Shown: positions 24,866 through 38,894 of the stretch, in pieces
How positions within the stretch are numbered: position 1 is the first letter of the stretch
How the letters are laid out: each line of letters starts with the position of its first letter
From: Delphinapterus leucas
Taxonomy: Eukaryota > Chordata > Mammalia > Artiodactyla > Monodontidae
Direction of reading: 5' to 3'
NCBI RefSeq assembly: GCF_002288925.2
Contig: NW_022098023.1
Span: 33,769,651-33,833,650, forward strand
Length of the DNA stretch: 64,000 nt
The notes under the pieces: model-generated
The model's input: only the letters and a program-made list of their open reading frames with translations
The model's database searches: none
Told to the model about the DNA's origin: nothing
Program-made: the position numbers and the translations under genes

Positions 24866-27800
24866 GGGCAATGGGGGCTCTGCAGAATCCACAAAAAGTG
24901 CAAGGATCAGCATTTGGGCAGCTGTCCCTCACACTTTCCCCTTATTCCTATCCCCTTGGAGAGCCCAACAGTGTTGAGACGCAAGGGAAACCCAGAAATA
25001 GAAAAAGAGCAGAGAGAAAGGCAGAGGGGCAGTGAAAGTGCCAAAAAAAAAAAAAAGTTAATAGAGCAAACTAGCTGTCTTTCCCTATTGCAGGACCCAA
25101 GCCAGAAACCAAGATTCAGGTAGGAGGAAGGAGATACTTTAATTTGGATATGAAATTAACATTTTGATTTAGACTACATTTTAAATACTGAAAGGGATCA
25201 GAGGTCTGTGGGATTTGTCTTCAAAGGACAGAGAAAGGAAAGATTACAGACTATGTGAGGTGGAGTGGTCAATAGAAAAAATAGAGTATTTTTTCATTGA
25301 GACCATTCCTGAATACATGTATCTATTTCTTATGTCATTCTCTCTCCCACAATAGTTGAAGAACATGGTGCTAGGCTGAGGGACTGAAGGATGTGGGCTT
25401 GGCATGAATGAGGACTGGACTGCCCTACGGGCAGAGGAACCCAGACTCAGGATGATCTGACAGATGATGTCTATGTGTGGAACTAAAATTGAAAGCCTGG
25501 CAGGCAGTCCAGATGAGGTGTCAAACCAAAGGGGAGAGAGACAGAGCCTAAGCAGAGAGCAAAAGGATGAGAAATGGGAACACCAGATCTGGCAGAAGTT
25601 TCAAAATGAAGATGGGAAATGGGACATCAAGAAGTTTTTGATTTACTGGCACAGAGTTATAGGCACATTTTACACTTAGCCCAATAGCCTTAGCTGGCAA
25701 GACTGGTCATCCAGCTTAGATACCACCTGTTACCTCTATTACAAATATATTAAAGTTATTTCTAATTCATAATACAAATCATTCCCACGAATGTGGAAAT
25801 TATGAGAGAATGGCATGATGATGAGTTAATGCTCATCATTTAATAGTTCTGGGCATCAGTCTTCATTTCTAAAATGAGGGAATGAATGCAATAATTTTCA
25901 AATTTTCTTGTTTAAAAATTCTTTGATTTTTATATGACCCATGTTCCTTTGAAATTGCACACCTGATATGCTCTATGAGTTTTGTTGGTATCTTATAATT
26001 TATCATGTTTTAACTATTCTCCATAAGGTACTGGCCCTGAAATAGGATTATACGTGTTATTGCTGGTAAAAATCTTTGTATATACTTAGCGAAATAAGTT
26101 TACCATGAGTATTTTTTCAAGAGTAGAATTTTATCAAGAACATTTTTTCTGGAAGAATTAAAACACCAATAGCCAAACTTCTAAGAGACAAATCCTAATC
26201 ATATTTGATGATAATTGAAGTTAAACCTGGCTTTTAAAGTCAGGTATATTTTAGTGCAATATTTTTTACAGACTTTCTCTTTTCCAAGTAACAGTTATAT
26301 CAGAAATGCATTTATTTGAGGCACTTAGAAAAACTATTTTAGAATTACATGGGTTAGTAACTGTACAACGTTAACTCACTTATATTAAGATCACAGCATA
26401 TAAGGTGTCATGTTTTATACAAAGCAGTAATGAGCCTGTACAGTTGAATTTAAAATGGGAATTTTTAATATCAAATAGAAGACATGCAAAGTAAGGATTA
26501 AATTTTCATGTTGTGAAAAAGTTACGCAGGTGAACACCTTGTTTTTACGAGTATAAAGTATAGTCTGAATAAATCTATGAAAAGCTCTCTTTTAAGCGCA
26601 ATTATTTGCTATAATGTGTAATTTTTCCTTCCCTTTATGTTTATTTTAATTTTAATGTGAAAGAAATGATCATCCCATTTTCTTTGAAAGTGACATAAAG
26701 GTAAAACCACAAATCTCTTGAAAGAATTCCTTTGTTCCCAATCACATGAATGTTGTTGGAACAAAATTTTGCCACCTGCCAGAGGCTTTAAAAACTAAAT
26801 CAAAAGGCTCACTGCTTCAAAATACTCAAACTAAAGGTAGGCTTCTTGATAAAGACGTAATGACTAGATTATTCTCATCATACAGTTATTATTGTGCAGC
26901 AAAATTGATGGATCTTCTGCTACCTTTCACTAGAAAATAATTCATAAATGAAAATGAAAATATTTAAATCACAAATAGTTATATTATTCTTTCATTCTAC
27001 CTGAAAAATAGAATTGGGTTATGAAATTTAGAGTGTCTCCCTATGTTAGTGTTAAAACTTCCCGAAAGATAAAAGAAGAATAAACGCAAAGTATTTCTAA
27101 CAGTAGTTAAAACAATTCAGTGTTAGCATGCTTCATTAACTGTTTGCATACAAGACAAAAGTGCTTTCTGATGAAGCAGAAAACCAACTTGGGACCAATT
27201 TTCCACAATATAAATTCAACACTCATTCTACCTCTTGATACCTTTGTATTCAAACTACCAGGAAGGTTTTTTATATCTGTCATATTGGTAATCATTTTAG
27301 TACTCCTATTTTAGATTCTCTAATCCTTGAAAATAATTCCAGTTTAGGACCTTTATTTCCTGAGAATAAGCTTAAGATTAACATTTACTATTTTTTTAAA
27401 ATAAATGTGACTTAATTGCACTGACAGCTGTCAAACTGCTTTAGTAAGAATCAATTCTTACCATGTAAGAAACATGGTAAACGGAGTATTAAAATGGGCA
27501 GCTTAAACAAAATGTTCGTTACATTCAATTTATTCTCTGTCCCTCTGTCTCTCTGTCTCTGTCTATATATATACAGATATGTATCATAATGCCTATGATG
27601 TATTATTGCAAATTTCATCATTCTATGTAATATCATTTATTTTGATACCAAAAGAAGAAGAGATAGCACCTCTGTAAACTAGCAAAGGAAGTGAGTGCTA
27701 ACTTGGAGAAACACCATTATTGATCATTGTGTCTGAAAATGCAGCCTCAGTGGTAGGTGTGTCACTTCTGCCAGACCATCACAGCATAGCTACAAAGTAC

Positions 27801-30800
27801 TATCAGACACAATGAAGACATCCACAGTCCCTGTAGAGTAGTTATTCAGTTTGGCACATCATCTTTTGTCTTCAGCAGCAATGTTCAAAAATCACTTTCA
27901 CTTACACAGAGTGAGAATCTGGAAGACAATGTGTCTTCTTCCCTTCTCCATATTCTTTTCTAGATTTTGCATGGGGAAAGAAAAGGACACTGTAACCTGT
28001 TTTCTTCATTAATGAAAGTGTAATTTAGAGTTGGTGAACAGGGTGAATCAAATCTTAATCTTTCACAATGTCATTCAACATCTGGCTCTTAAGGTACTGT
28101 GAGCCAGCTTTTTTTGTGGGAAAGAATGTCTTTGATAAAAACTTGAGAATATTGTATGAATACCTATTTTATTATATGGAAAGGAATCAATTTCTAGATA
28201 TCTACACTATAAAATGTTACTTTAGCATGTTTAAAATATTCAAAAGCTATACTCAAATTTACACTAAACTGAATATTTTAACTCTTAGAATTTTAAAATA
28301 TTTCTAATTACTGACCTTTTTTGGATTTCAGAAAGAGAAATTAGTCATACCCAAATATTTCCTATGGCAATAAAAAATCACATCCTGTTATTTATCTCTT
28401 TCAGAAATGAACATCATATTGTATTAAAATAGTGTATGATTCAAGCCAGGGAATATACTCCTAGTATGAAGAACATGTTGAAGTAGTGGAAAAGTTTAGT
28501 ATTTTTAAAATATGATTATTGATTCAGTGAACTAAATATATTAAACATGTAAAACATTAAATTCTTTTAATATACAGGCATACTCATCTATGGATTTTTC
28601 CTGAAATGTTTCATGTAAATCAGGACTTTTATCGAATCAGGTTTTAAATCAGTCCACTACTTAGGTAACATTTTAATATAATGCATTTGATTAAAGTGAG
28701 CCACATCTCTAGTGGTTCTGGAATTCAAGCCGTTCTGCATAAATATTGCTTCATACATGTCTATATTTATAGACTACCTTGTCAATGGGGGGAAAACCTA
28801 AATGAGATCAAAGGAAGTATTTGTGTTTACTATTTTGATTCAAATACTAGTGGGCAAAATAGCTCCTTTGAAAGTCACTTTGTTTTGACTTATTAGCAGG
28901 ATATGATGTTAGAGATGATAAGATAGTGCCTTTGATGTAGGAGGAGCTAAATGAGTGAATAGCTCCATTGCCATTTGACACCTGGCTTGTCTAAGGTGTG
29001 GAGATTTTACTGGTTGAGATAACTTCTCTTTAGAAACCAAGAATCAAGCTGGGACAAAATATGTTTTTATTTTTCTGTTTTGGTTATATCATGTTGATTA
29101 GTCTTAATTCTTAAAAGGGCCCAAATGATTGGAAACCATAAAAACAGAATCCCAGTACTTGGATATTTTACCTTTCCAAAGTAGCGCTTAACAGTTTAGC
29201 CTCATGAAAAGTTGTCCATTCTTTGAGTGCGTGGATGACAAAGTTGGTAGAGTTACAATTAGCATTCAGTCTTCAATGGTTCTGTTTGGCCTATTGAATA
29301 TCAAAGAAGTTAAGTTCCACTGCAGAAAGTTCAAGAATTCACTTTGTTTATTTGTCTTTTAGAACATTTAGTTCATTTTTTTTAACTTAATAATCAGTTG
29401 ATTTGATGTTTCTCAATTTAATAAGTATTTCTATGGTAACTATGCATTCAGGTTTTTAAAGTGTTTGAAATACAAAATAAATGAAAAATTAACCAATTGG
29501 AAAATAAGATATGAAAACGTCAATAATTACTGAAGATTGTTAAATTACATGGTTTATATTGCATTTTACTATTCATTGAATATGGTAACATTAAACTTTA
29601 TAGGTAGAATTTTTAAAAATATATTCATTACATCAGACAATGTTTGTGAACTTATATCAACTCCCTCATAATCTGACCTAATAGCTTAACTAGAAGAGAC
29701 TGACTAGACATGTCATCTCAACAGTTATATTAGATTCAACATTGATCAAGATATCAATATTTTCAAAGCTACTCTCACATTCTTTCAAAAATACAAATAG
29801 GCTTTCATTCTCCTTTATAATAAAGAAACAACATGTAATGTTCAAAATTTTATTTACACTGGGCATAGTATATATATCACATATATGTCACATACATAAT
29901 TTAGTTTGATTAAAACATAAATTTTGTACTAATGTATTATTTCCAACATACAAAATATATTTCTCTCAGTGGGCAATACATATAAAATATTAGCTGTTAG
30001 AACATTTATCCCATTTATAATTGGCTAACATATAATACTTTAAAAGTGGATATTTGTATAAACCAGACACTATTCTATTTTAGACTTTGCATGTAACACA
30101 GGAAGGAGAACAAGTTATATGCTTCTTAACATGACGGAATCCTTCAGCTCCACTATCACGGCCTTGCGGAGAGGTACTTTATTTTCCTAAAATAAACATT
30201 GAAAGTGATGCCCAGCCCAGCCACTCAATGCAGACATTTAACACTCACCAGGAGGGAGGGTTGGTGTGCTGAGCCCACTAAGTTTTAGATCTCAGAAGGG
30301 GCTTTACATCCTGTGGTGTAGGCACACTTCTTTCAGTGGAAAGTATGCCATTAAAATACTGCCCTCTTGCAATGACTTTAAACCAGTGTATTTGGAATTG
30401 TTTTTATTCACTACACAGCATGATAAGCATTTTGGATTTTCCTGATTTAACATTGATTTAAATCCAATATGTCAAAAATTATTTTCAGTTTTTGCCAAAA
30501 AAACAACCATTATTCCAGGATAGTTACGCTCACATATTTATGTACCCACACATTTAAAAAACAAAAATGAAACAATAGTAGATGGAAATATACTAAGTTA
30601 AGCAAAGAGAAACTGATCTTAACTTCTGTCAATTCCATAACCAATTGAATAGATGATATAAAGGATTCACTGTGAATAAAAAGAAAGCATGTAATAGAAT
30701 AAAATAATTTTACTGATTAACTTAACAATATTCAAAGAGATTATTTTGGCATCATGGAAGCACATTCTCAATGAAAACATTGTGCGTTGTATTATTAACT

Positions 30801-31571
30801 CATAGCATATGATCTCCATTTCTGCCTCCCTAGATTTCTACCCCACCATGGGATAGAAACAATGTGGACTCACACATTTATTATATTAATTAGAAATCAC
30901 TACCTAATATAATTATTCTGGCAAGCACATGGTGAGTACTGAAAATATTATTGAGAGAATTTCTCCATTTAACTCCGGTGTTAAAAAGATTTGCATGTCT
31001 AAAACTGCCTTGATTAGATATTGTTTTTGATGACTCTGCTCAGTGTTTTAGTATATGCACATTAAGCATGAGGACTTTTAGCACGTCTGAAGTAACATCT
31101 GCTCTGTCTTTTTGTTGCTGGGTTCATGGTATAATTATCTCTATATTTCACCAAATACAATTTTGCTCCCATGACGGACAAAGCAGCATGAAGAAAACAT
31201 AAATAATTGCAGATTAGAGAAACAGAAGGCAAAGTGGGTGTAGATGGCTTTGATAAAAAAGGGTTAAGGAGAATAGAAGGTCAGCTCATTATTAAGGAAA
31301 AAAGGGAGGCAGTTAAAAGTAGATAGGGTCTCTGTAATTAAAGAAAACACACACAGATTTTTCTTTTAACAATGTTTCCTATTTGGCCAAATAGTTTAGT
31401 GACTTGCAGTGTTGTAGTTTGTTTTGTATTTATTCAGAAAACCCTTTAAGAAATATCCATGCTTGGATACACAAAACAAAATTTAATTATTAGAGGAAAT
31501 GTTGGGAAGATATAGGAGGTTTTGTGTTTAGTTTCCCAGAGTGTAAAACACTCTTTTTTTGACAGTACCAC
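24866..31571. other. Unassigned intron sequence
   Basis: No exon, RNA gene or firm repeat family was recognised over about 6.7 kb. It includes a short A run near 25041-25055, a CT-rich patch at 27540-27565 and a 13-bp inverted repeat at 27724-27815. A purine-rich segment at 25080-25660 could not be assigned. Confidence 0.5.
27724..27815. repeat. 13-bp perfect inverted repeat with 66-nt spacer
   Basis: TCATTGTGTCTGA at 27724-27736 and its exact reverse complement at 27803-27815 could form a stem with a 66-nt loop. No family was recognised. Confidence 0.7.
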
Positions 31572-31735
31572 TTTTTTTTTTAAACATCTTTATTGGAGTA
31601 TAATTGCTCTACAATGGTGTGTTAGTTTCTGCTGTATAACAAAGTGAATCAGCCATACATATACATATATCCCCATATCCCCTCCGTCTTGCGTCTCCCT
31701 CTTACCCTCCCTAGAGGTTACCCTCTAGGTTGTAA
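31572..31735 (-). mobile_element. 5'-truncated L1 3' end (cetartiodactyl type)
   Basis: The + strand shows a T run, then 'atctttattggagtataatt', 'acaatggtgtgttagtttc' and 'acaaagtgaatcagcc', followed by the pyrimidine-rich CCCTCC tract. This is the reverse complement of the L1 3' end found repeatedly in this window. It is truncated after about 160 bp and antisense to DACH1. Confidence 0.85.
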
Positions 31736-32838
31736 CCTCATAATCCACTTTCACCGTGCCTTCAAATAACTATTAGTCAATATATTTGCGTGAGGTAATA
31801 GTATTCCCTTCGTATTAGATTCATGTTAAATTTGGGAATATTTACTGTATGAAATATCTGACTGTTTAGCATTGTACAAATTATGTAAAATAATATTATA
31901 TAATTTACACAACATACATAAAAGAGCCAAATGTTGATATAGTATGTTTTGGCAACTGACAACAAAATTTATTGTACACTTTCTTAAAATATTCTGTAGG
32001 TTTGGTGATTGCATTAGCTTCACGGGTGTGAAATGCCATTTTCCTCATCTTTTACTTTTAGACTACAAACCATAAAGCATTTTGAAATGATAATATGGTA
32101 TCACTTTGGCACTTAACTTTATTTGTATCATAAAAAGTCCTCAGAAGTCTTTAAAAACAGCAATAATGTTCTGGTTTTGTTTCTTTAGAAAAAAGATGGA
32201 GGAAGGAGATTCTGATCTAACAGGTACTCACCAAGTAGTGTAAAATAGGTGAAAATGTCAAAACATATTTCCTATTCCATTCTATATCTGAAGCATAAAA
32301 TTCATATATCAACTTGAACAATTACAAGACAAATAAAAAAAGAAAATCCAGAAAGCAAAACAAAGTTAGTAATAAATTACTATGTAGTATGATGTTGAAG
32401 GACAGTTTAAAAGATAAGTATGCAATACAACATAAATAATTTAAAAAATAATATATTCTTCCCACGATGTGTTTTTCTATTGACGAAAGGGAGACAAAAT
32501 ATTTCTGTTTTAGTGGTTTTCACCTAGATGGCAGGCTTATCAGATATTAATCACTCTGATAATGCCTGGGAGACTTTCCCCTCTCCCTGTGGATTCCAGA
32601 AGTTCTTACCAGCTTGCCTCAGGCAGGCAAAAAGGTTGTAAAATGGGCAGAGGCATTTGTAAATAAACCACTTCCAGAAAAGTGCCATGAACCAACACTA
32701 TGTTATTTGCCTACTAATTCTTTGAACTGTGCTGGATTAATAGAGAGTATAAGCTAAAACTACTTTGGAACATATGTGATTATTTAAATTGGATTTTTCC
32801 TGGAATCATGGAATCTGAGTCAAAGGGACCATATAGTT

Positions 32839-33023
32839 CAGGTAGTTCAAAGTTTTTCAATCCTAACAGCACATTAGAATATTCTGAGGTGCGAGGGATG
32901 TCTTAAAAAAATACCTGGACTTACTTCAAACCAGCAAGATCATAATCTCTAAGAGTAGGATTCTATGTATTTTTTTTTAAGTTCCAGGTGATTCCAATAA
33001 AAAGCCAGTTTTGAAAATTACTG
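32839..33023 (+). mobile_element. MER5A-like hAT MITE
   Basis: The start 'caggtagttcaaagtttttc' and the end 'ttttgaaaattactg' form degenerate terminal inverted repeats. The middle has 'acattagaatattctgagg' and its near-mirror 'ttccaggtgattccaata', as in the 189-bp nonautonomous hAT-Charlie element MER5A. Length here is 185 bp. The 8-bp target duplication is not clear. Confidence 0.65.
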
Positions 33024-33429
33024 AATTCTAGTCTAATTAACTTTTCATGATTTGAGGCCCCTTTACATGTGTTTGTCAGTATAAACTTGAAAACCATTAG
33101 TTATCTCATATCCATTACACAATTCCAACTGTGGAAAACTTTTGACTATTAAAAGTGTTTATATAATTTATACACAATGACCATTCTGAACATAACAGCC
33201 TTTTAGATATTTGTATGTGACATGGATTCCTGGATCCTCATTTTATCGCTTCATAATGATAAGTGCAAGCAAATCAAAATCATGTGGAAAGTTTGTATTA
33301 AGCTAAATATATCCACCTATACCTCAAGATTTGGGCAAGTATAATTTGAAAAGCTAGAAACATTTTCCAGCCAAATTAGCTTCTATGACCATTATTTGTG
33401 AATGAATATCTTTTGTACATGCTTTGCAG

Positions 33430-33545
33430 TATTTTGAAGAGAAGCTCTGAAATTTGTTTTGACTTGACCAAGCTAGTGAATAGAAGGATTTGAATCTACC
33501 AGTTTTGATTTTGAAATCTATATTCTTTCTACATCAGTGTGTTTC
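33430..33545 (-). repeat. Degenerate MIR fragment
   Basis: 'gaccaagctagtgaatagaaggatttgaatc' style text resembles the reverse complement of the MIR 5' half, which describes 'agtaagtggcagagccgggattcgaa'. It is highly diverged. Confidence 0.4.
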
Positions 33546-33841
33546 TCATTGGTCATAGGTAATCAAGCATATCTGAATCTTTTAGTTACACTATTTTTGG
33601 TGACAAATGCACAAATAATCATATTTTCTCCTTCTGTGGTTTCAAATAACTGATTAAGATATTGAGATATTGTCATATGATTTTTTTTGGCCCTACTCCT
33701 TAATGCCACTGACCATGATTTGATACTCAGAATGGAAGTTATAATAAAGAGTTTTATTTGCTTTCTCACTTCATATATTTTGTATCTTTATTATTCAAAC
33801 CCTTTTTCACATTAGATTTCAGTCCTCTAAATTTCCTTATT

Positions 33842-33868
33842 TGTGTGTGTGTGTGTGTGTGTGTGTGT
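33842..33868. repeat. (GT)n microsatellite
   Basis: About 13 perfect GT units, likely length-polymorphic. Confidence 0.95.
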
Positions 33869-34597
33869 ATAAAGAAGTAATACAACGAATCTGAAAGTTG
33901 TTATTTTTACACACACACAAATAAAATGTTTAATATTGGCATAATTAGTATGGAATCAATGAGTATGACCATTTTCACATTAATAAAGTTACTGATTCAA
34001 AATAACATAAATACAGAGTAGGAAGGTGCATCATTCAGGGGAGTTGAAGTCAATTTTATTTACCTGCACACGTAATAATACACACATGGAGAGATATCTT
34101 AATTTATCTTTCCTGCTGTACCATTCCAGTTCGAGAAAGGCATATGGCTTTGTAAAATTCCTTTAAACTCTGAAAATGGTACATGAGTAGATGGGATACA
34201 AAACTGCTGTCTGTTGCTTTAGTTCAGAACAAGGGAAGGGGTAGCATTTTCTTTCCCAGAAAGCCCAGGAATTGTTTGATAGTATTTCTGCCATTCAGGT
34301 TGTAGAGTTCATAAATCTCTTTTAATGCCAGAATTACATTACATTTAATGAAATTTTACTCCTAATTCATTTGATTTAGCTATTCACTTGACTCTAATTT
34401 GTGGGTCAGAGAATTTCAGCAATTTTGTCTGAAGTGGTATTAGATTGTTTTAAATATGTGAATAGTGCAGTTCTGCCATTCTGTTAAAACTCAAATTTGA
34501 AATGAATGCTCATTTGTCTCTTTATTTATATTATCAGTGTGAAGCTTGAAATTATAATAATATTGTCAAGTTTTGACTTATTTTATCCTTAGATTTT

Positions 34598-34786
34598 TTT
34601 TTTTTGTTTTGCGGTATGCGGGCCTCTCGCGTTGCGGAGCACAGGCTCCAGACGCGGAGGCCCAGCGGCCATGGCTCACGGGCCCAGCCGCTCCGCAGCA
34701 TGTGGGATCCTCCTGGACCGGGGCACGAACCCGCGTCCGCTGCATTGGCAGGTGGACTCTCAACCACTGCGCCACCAGGGAAGCCC
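34598..34786 (-). mobile_element. CHR-type tRNA-derived SINE, recent
   Basis: On the minus strand it runs from 'gggcttccctggtggcgcag' through the box B-like 'gggttcgtgcc' to a short 'ccgcaaaac' tail and poly-A. A perfect 14-bp target-site duplication, TATCCTTAGATTTT, is present at 34584-34597 and 34787-34800. The body is CpG-rich. A perfect long duplication and retained CpGs mark it as one of the youngest insertions in the window. It is antisense to DACH1. Confidence 0.97.
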
Positions 34787-35489
34787 TATCCTTAGATTTT
34801 AATGATAGAGTTGTGTGGTTCAGGAAAGTGATATGTTTTGAGCTGTATCCCGATATAAGTAAGAAATTTATGCAAATATAGGGAAGAACTCTAAGACTTT
34901 CAAAGGATGAGTACCAACCCTGATTTGAGAATGAATAATTTGTCAGAATAACTGGAGGTAATTTTGTACTAAGATTATTTTCCTTTACAAATGTGGAAAA
35001 TTAGCAGATTTCTGGTGCTTGGGAGTACTGTTCCCACATAATTTTCACTACTGCTGAAGGAGGGTCTCTGTTGAGTTGGAATTAGAAATATGAAAATAGG
35101 TTTTCTATTTTCAATACATGGTAAATGATAGTTCAAGTTGGAAAAGTGTTGAAAATACAATTTTTGAAGTATGTAGTGGCTTAAATAGCCTTTTGAGGAC
35201 TGGCAACTTAATCATGACCCAATTGAACATTATTTGAGGGCAAGATTTATGATGTAAACCATTTAATAAAGAGTTGTTTATATACATTTTCCACAACACA
35301 AATGCAGTTTATAGAATAGACAAGTAAACATTAATACATTTTAGGTAGTAAAATTTATCAAAATATTTACATCGTCTCCAGTTTTAGATCTTTACAAGTT
35401 CCCAGTGACTACAGTACAAGGAAACAGTATTACAGCTACTGCATATTAGTAGAAGATGTTTACCTAATTTTATTTCTGTCCTCTTCATT

Positions 35490-35735
35490 CAACAAAAGGA
35501 TTCTGCTCACATTAATAATTGTGTCTTCAACTACTGAGCAATTCCTATGGATGAACAAGCCATTGTGCTTTACATGTGTCAGCCATTCAGCACAACAATG
35601 TGACAAGGAGACAAGGAGAGCGATGGTCATGTCCTCACCTAGGAGGTAACTGAGACACCAAGAGGTCAAACAAATTCCCTGATGTCATACACTTGGACGT
35701 GGCTGAGCTAAGATTTGAAACCTGATTGGTTGCCA
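35490..35735 (-). repeat. MIR SINE
   Basis: 'ggaggtaactgagacaccaa', then 'gaggtcaaacaaattccctg', 'gatgtcatacacttggacgtgg' and 'gctaagatttgaaacctg' follow the reverse complement of MIR across most of its length. Confidence 0.65.
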
Positions 35736-36289
35736 AAGTCTGCACACCCAGCAGGGTGAACTGGTGGCAGTGAAATCATGAGAGAGGTGGGGAAGAGACT
35801 GGGGAGGGCTTTTCCGATAATGTTTGTCCCTACTGGGAAAAAAAAAAATGTACATTTAAACTTCTGCGGCAAGTGGTAGGTATTACACCACATTAGTGTA
35901 CAAACACGCATAGTGTTGTTTTATAATAGAGAATGCCACCTCAAACAAGTGCCATGAGATTCTAGGTCAGTAAGGCCCTTAAAACTTGCTGCATCACAAA
36001 AATGATACCTTACTAGACTAATTAGAGAAGTTAACCAATATAGATGAATTGGGAGTGACTGGTTGATTTCAGTGACATTTATTATTCAAAATACCAGTTT
36101 TCCTTAAGCTTGATTTTAGATTTAATTTTTAATCTTTTGGAATTGAAAATAAATATTAAATTTAAATGTAATGTTGTTGAACCCTCCTTTTATGTCCCCC
36201 TCCTAGTGCCGCAACCTTTCCTTCAAAGATCTAGCTACCTATTTAGCCACAAAGTTTTCTATTTATTTATTTTTTGCAGATCTGTAAAT

Positions 36290-36800
36290 TCAAACTTGCT
36301 GTTTCCTCTGCCAGTGATGTCATTTTTCCTTCATTAGACTACATTTCTAATGTTCTCTTTTCTATGGAGAGCTTCCCCACTCAAGAGAGCATGCACTTGA
36401 CCTAGAGTGCCTTGTTCATACCTGGAAATGGCAAATGAAGATGTATCCCTAATACAACATAATGAGATAATTTTACTCTTTGAGCTTCATGATGCCATTG
36501 TTTCGATTTTCATAAAACAACATAGTCTTCCTTCTATCATTCATTTCTTTGTATACTTTCTAAAATTCACATAGATTGCAGTTATTATAAGCACAATGCA
36601 TTGAACCGTATATATGAAGACAGTGTGTATAAACCATACATTTCTGCTTTGTTTCTCAAATCCTCAAAATGTATAAACACTATGGTATTTTCTTCTTCCA
36701 CTGATAGGCTGTGAGCACCTTGAGGGCCAAACTGTCTCCTCTCTGTATTCACCAGTGTTTGGAGTAGGGACTCACATGCAGTGACAACTCAGTAATTGAA
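36290..36800 (+). mobile_element. Probable L2 LINE fragment
   Basis: 'tttcctctgccagtgatgtc' and, near 36706-36780, 'aggctgtgagcaccttgagg' followed by 'gccaaactgtctcctctctg' match the L2 3' end. The middle is degenerate. Confidence 0.5.
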
Positions 36801-37059
36801 TTAAATGAAAAATGAGTTAATGAGTAAGAATCATGAAAACAAAGAAAAATTAAACTACTTTATTTTTTAAGATATACTATTTCCAATTAAAGCCTAAAAA
36901 AACAAGGCTTGAAAGAAGAGCATAATTTGAGGTCATCTACTCATCAACCACTGACCTAGAGTGCCTAGAAGAAAACAGAGTTCAAGGTTAGTGTCTCTGC
37001 CTGTGGCAAATTGTTTTTTGAGGAGGTGCTCAGTTTGGGACATCTCAAATTTAAAATCT

Positions 37060-38092
37060 CTAAAAGGAATTCTTGGTCTTCCTACCCCAGACCTGCTCAT
37101 TCCTCAATCTTCTCATCTCCATTATTGGTAACTGCATGCTTCTACTTACTTGCTCATGCCCCAAATCTTGGAGCCATCTTTGACTCCTGCCTCTCTTATA
37201 CCCACATCTAATGTATCCCCAGATCCACCCATCTCTTACCCTTTCATCACCTCTTGCCTGGATCAGTGTGAAGGCCTTCTAACCTGATTCCCTGCTTCCT
37301 GGCTACTCCTTTGCAACTGGCAGAGCAGTCCTGTGAACACCTATGTCAGACCAGGTCACTCCTCTGCGTATAACTATCTCAGTTCTTCCCATTTCATGTA
37401 GAGTAAAATAATAAAAGTCCTCTTGATAGCCTGTAACCTAATGCATGATGGGCTCCTGGCTTCTTCTGCACTCTGACTGCCTTCCCTCCCACTCTCACTG
37501 TCACTCACTCAACTTTAGCCACTCTGGCCTCCCTGTCTTTTCTCAGATATCCCAGGAATGCTCCTGCCTTAGAGTCTTTGCATTGCTGTTAACCTCTTCT
37601 TGAAATCCTCTTCTCCATAGATCTTGTTCTCTTGTCTCCTTCAAATGTGACCTTCTTTTTAAGGCTTTTATCAACAGCCCTATTTTATTATTTTTTTATA
37701 TATTTATGTATTTATTTGCGGTATGCGGGCCTCTCACTGCTGTGGCCTCTCGCGTTGCGGAGCACAGGCTCCGGACACGCAGGCTCAGCGGCCATGGCTC
37801 ATGGGCCCAGCCGCTCCACGGCATGTGGGATCTTTCCGGACTGGGGCACGAACCCGTGTCCCCTGCATCGGCAGGTGGACTCTCTACCACTGCGCCACCA
37901 GAGAAGGCCCCTCCTTTCCTGCTTTACATTCTCCATGGCATTTCACAATCTGATGTGCCATGTAATTTATCTAGCATAAGATTATTCAAATGTCAGCCTC
38001 ATGGGAACTGGGATTTTGTTGTCCAATTTGCTCATTACTAATTCCAGTGCCTAGAACAGTGTCTGCAACCAATATTTGTTGAAAGAATGAAT
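37060..38092 (+). mobile_element. L2 LINE 3' end, split by a SINE
   Basis: This is one of the better preserved L2 copies here. It shows 'ccaaatcttggagccatctt', 'cctctgcgtataactatctc' and 'cctgtaacctaatgcatgat', then resumes after the SINE at about 37912 with 'atggcatttcacaatctgat'. The terminal 'tgcctagaacagtgtctgc' and 'tgttgaaagaatgaat' are the L2 3' end. The CHR SINE insertion at 37690-37911 is younger. Confidence 0.8.
37690..37911 (-). mobile_element. CHR-type tRNA-derived SINE inside L2
   Basis: The minus-strand head has 'tctctggtggcgcagtgg', then the box B-like 'gggttcgtgcc', the 'ccgtggagcggctgggcc' body and 'gcccgcataccgc' near the tail. The tail is AT-rich (TATTTATGTATTTATTT on the + strand). 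Target duplications are not clear, and some CpGs are mutated, so it is probably older than the copy at 34.6 kb. Antisense to DACH1. Confidence 0.92.
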
Positions 38093-38894
38093 TAACAAGG
38101 GATAGATGTTTTGGAGCACAAAAACATATAGCAATAATATTGCTGAACAGATTTAACTAAGACAAACTCCGAGCATGTCCATTGTTCTTTAATGAATGCA
38201 CTGTTTTTCAGTTAGATCTAAGGGTACAACAAGGCCCTCCAAATTTCTTTGCACAGAGTAAGTGATGAAATAGTTAAAACATTTATTTTCTAAATGTGAC
38301 ATGCTCTAGGAACTACACATCACTTTGGCTCATGTTTACACATTATGGTACTATAACTGCTTAAAATGTAGGAATTTTTAATTGAATTTTATGGCTGGTC
38401 TACATTGTTGATAGTAATTTCTATGTTATAGCTTATGAGTTTAGTCATAGAAGGATACAGAGAAATTTCCATTGATGTAATAAAATACCTATAAAAGCAA
38501 AATGGTGTTTCCTTAGTAGGTAGTTATGTTATATATCTCCAAATCTCTGAACATTTAATTATAAAAAACACATTTGAGCACGAATATTTAGTAAATGGAA
38601 TAACTTTCTTTAAGACAATAAGAATCAATGATGTATTCCTAGATCTATTATATAAAGTATATGTTTTTAAGAAACCATTTTGTATTATATAAAGTGCCAT
38701 AGTCATATTTTTTTAAGCAGGAGCCCACGACTTCCCCTGAATTTCCTTATTAGTGATACCCATAATCAAGCAGTTTATTTCTTTTTATGTTTAGGTATTT
38801 CAGATATGTTTAATATGTGTGATTTGTCAATTGAATCTAATGTAACATACCACAAGAATGATGAAAAGCTGTACTTATATTCTTTCATCTTTTT

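Noticed and set aside
25082..25117. Pseudo-exon bounded by TTGCAG and CAG|GTAGG
   Set aside because: Splice-like borders, but the short enclosed sequence matches nothing in DACH1 and chance splice motifs are common in large introns.
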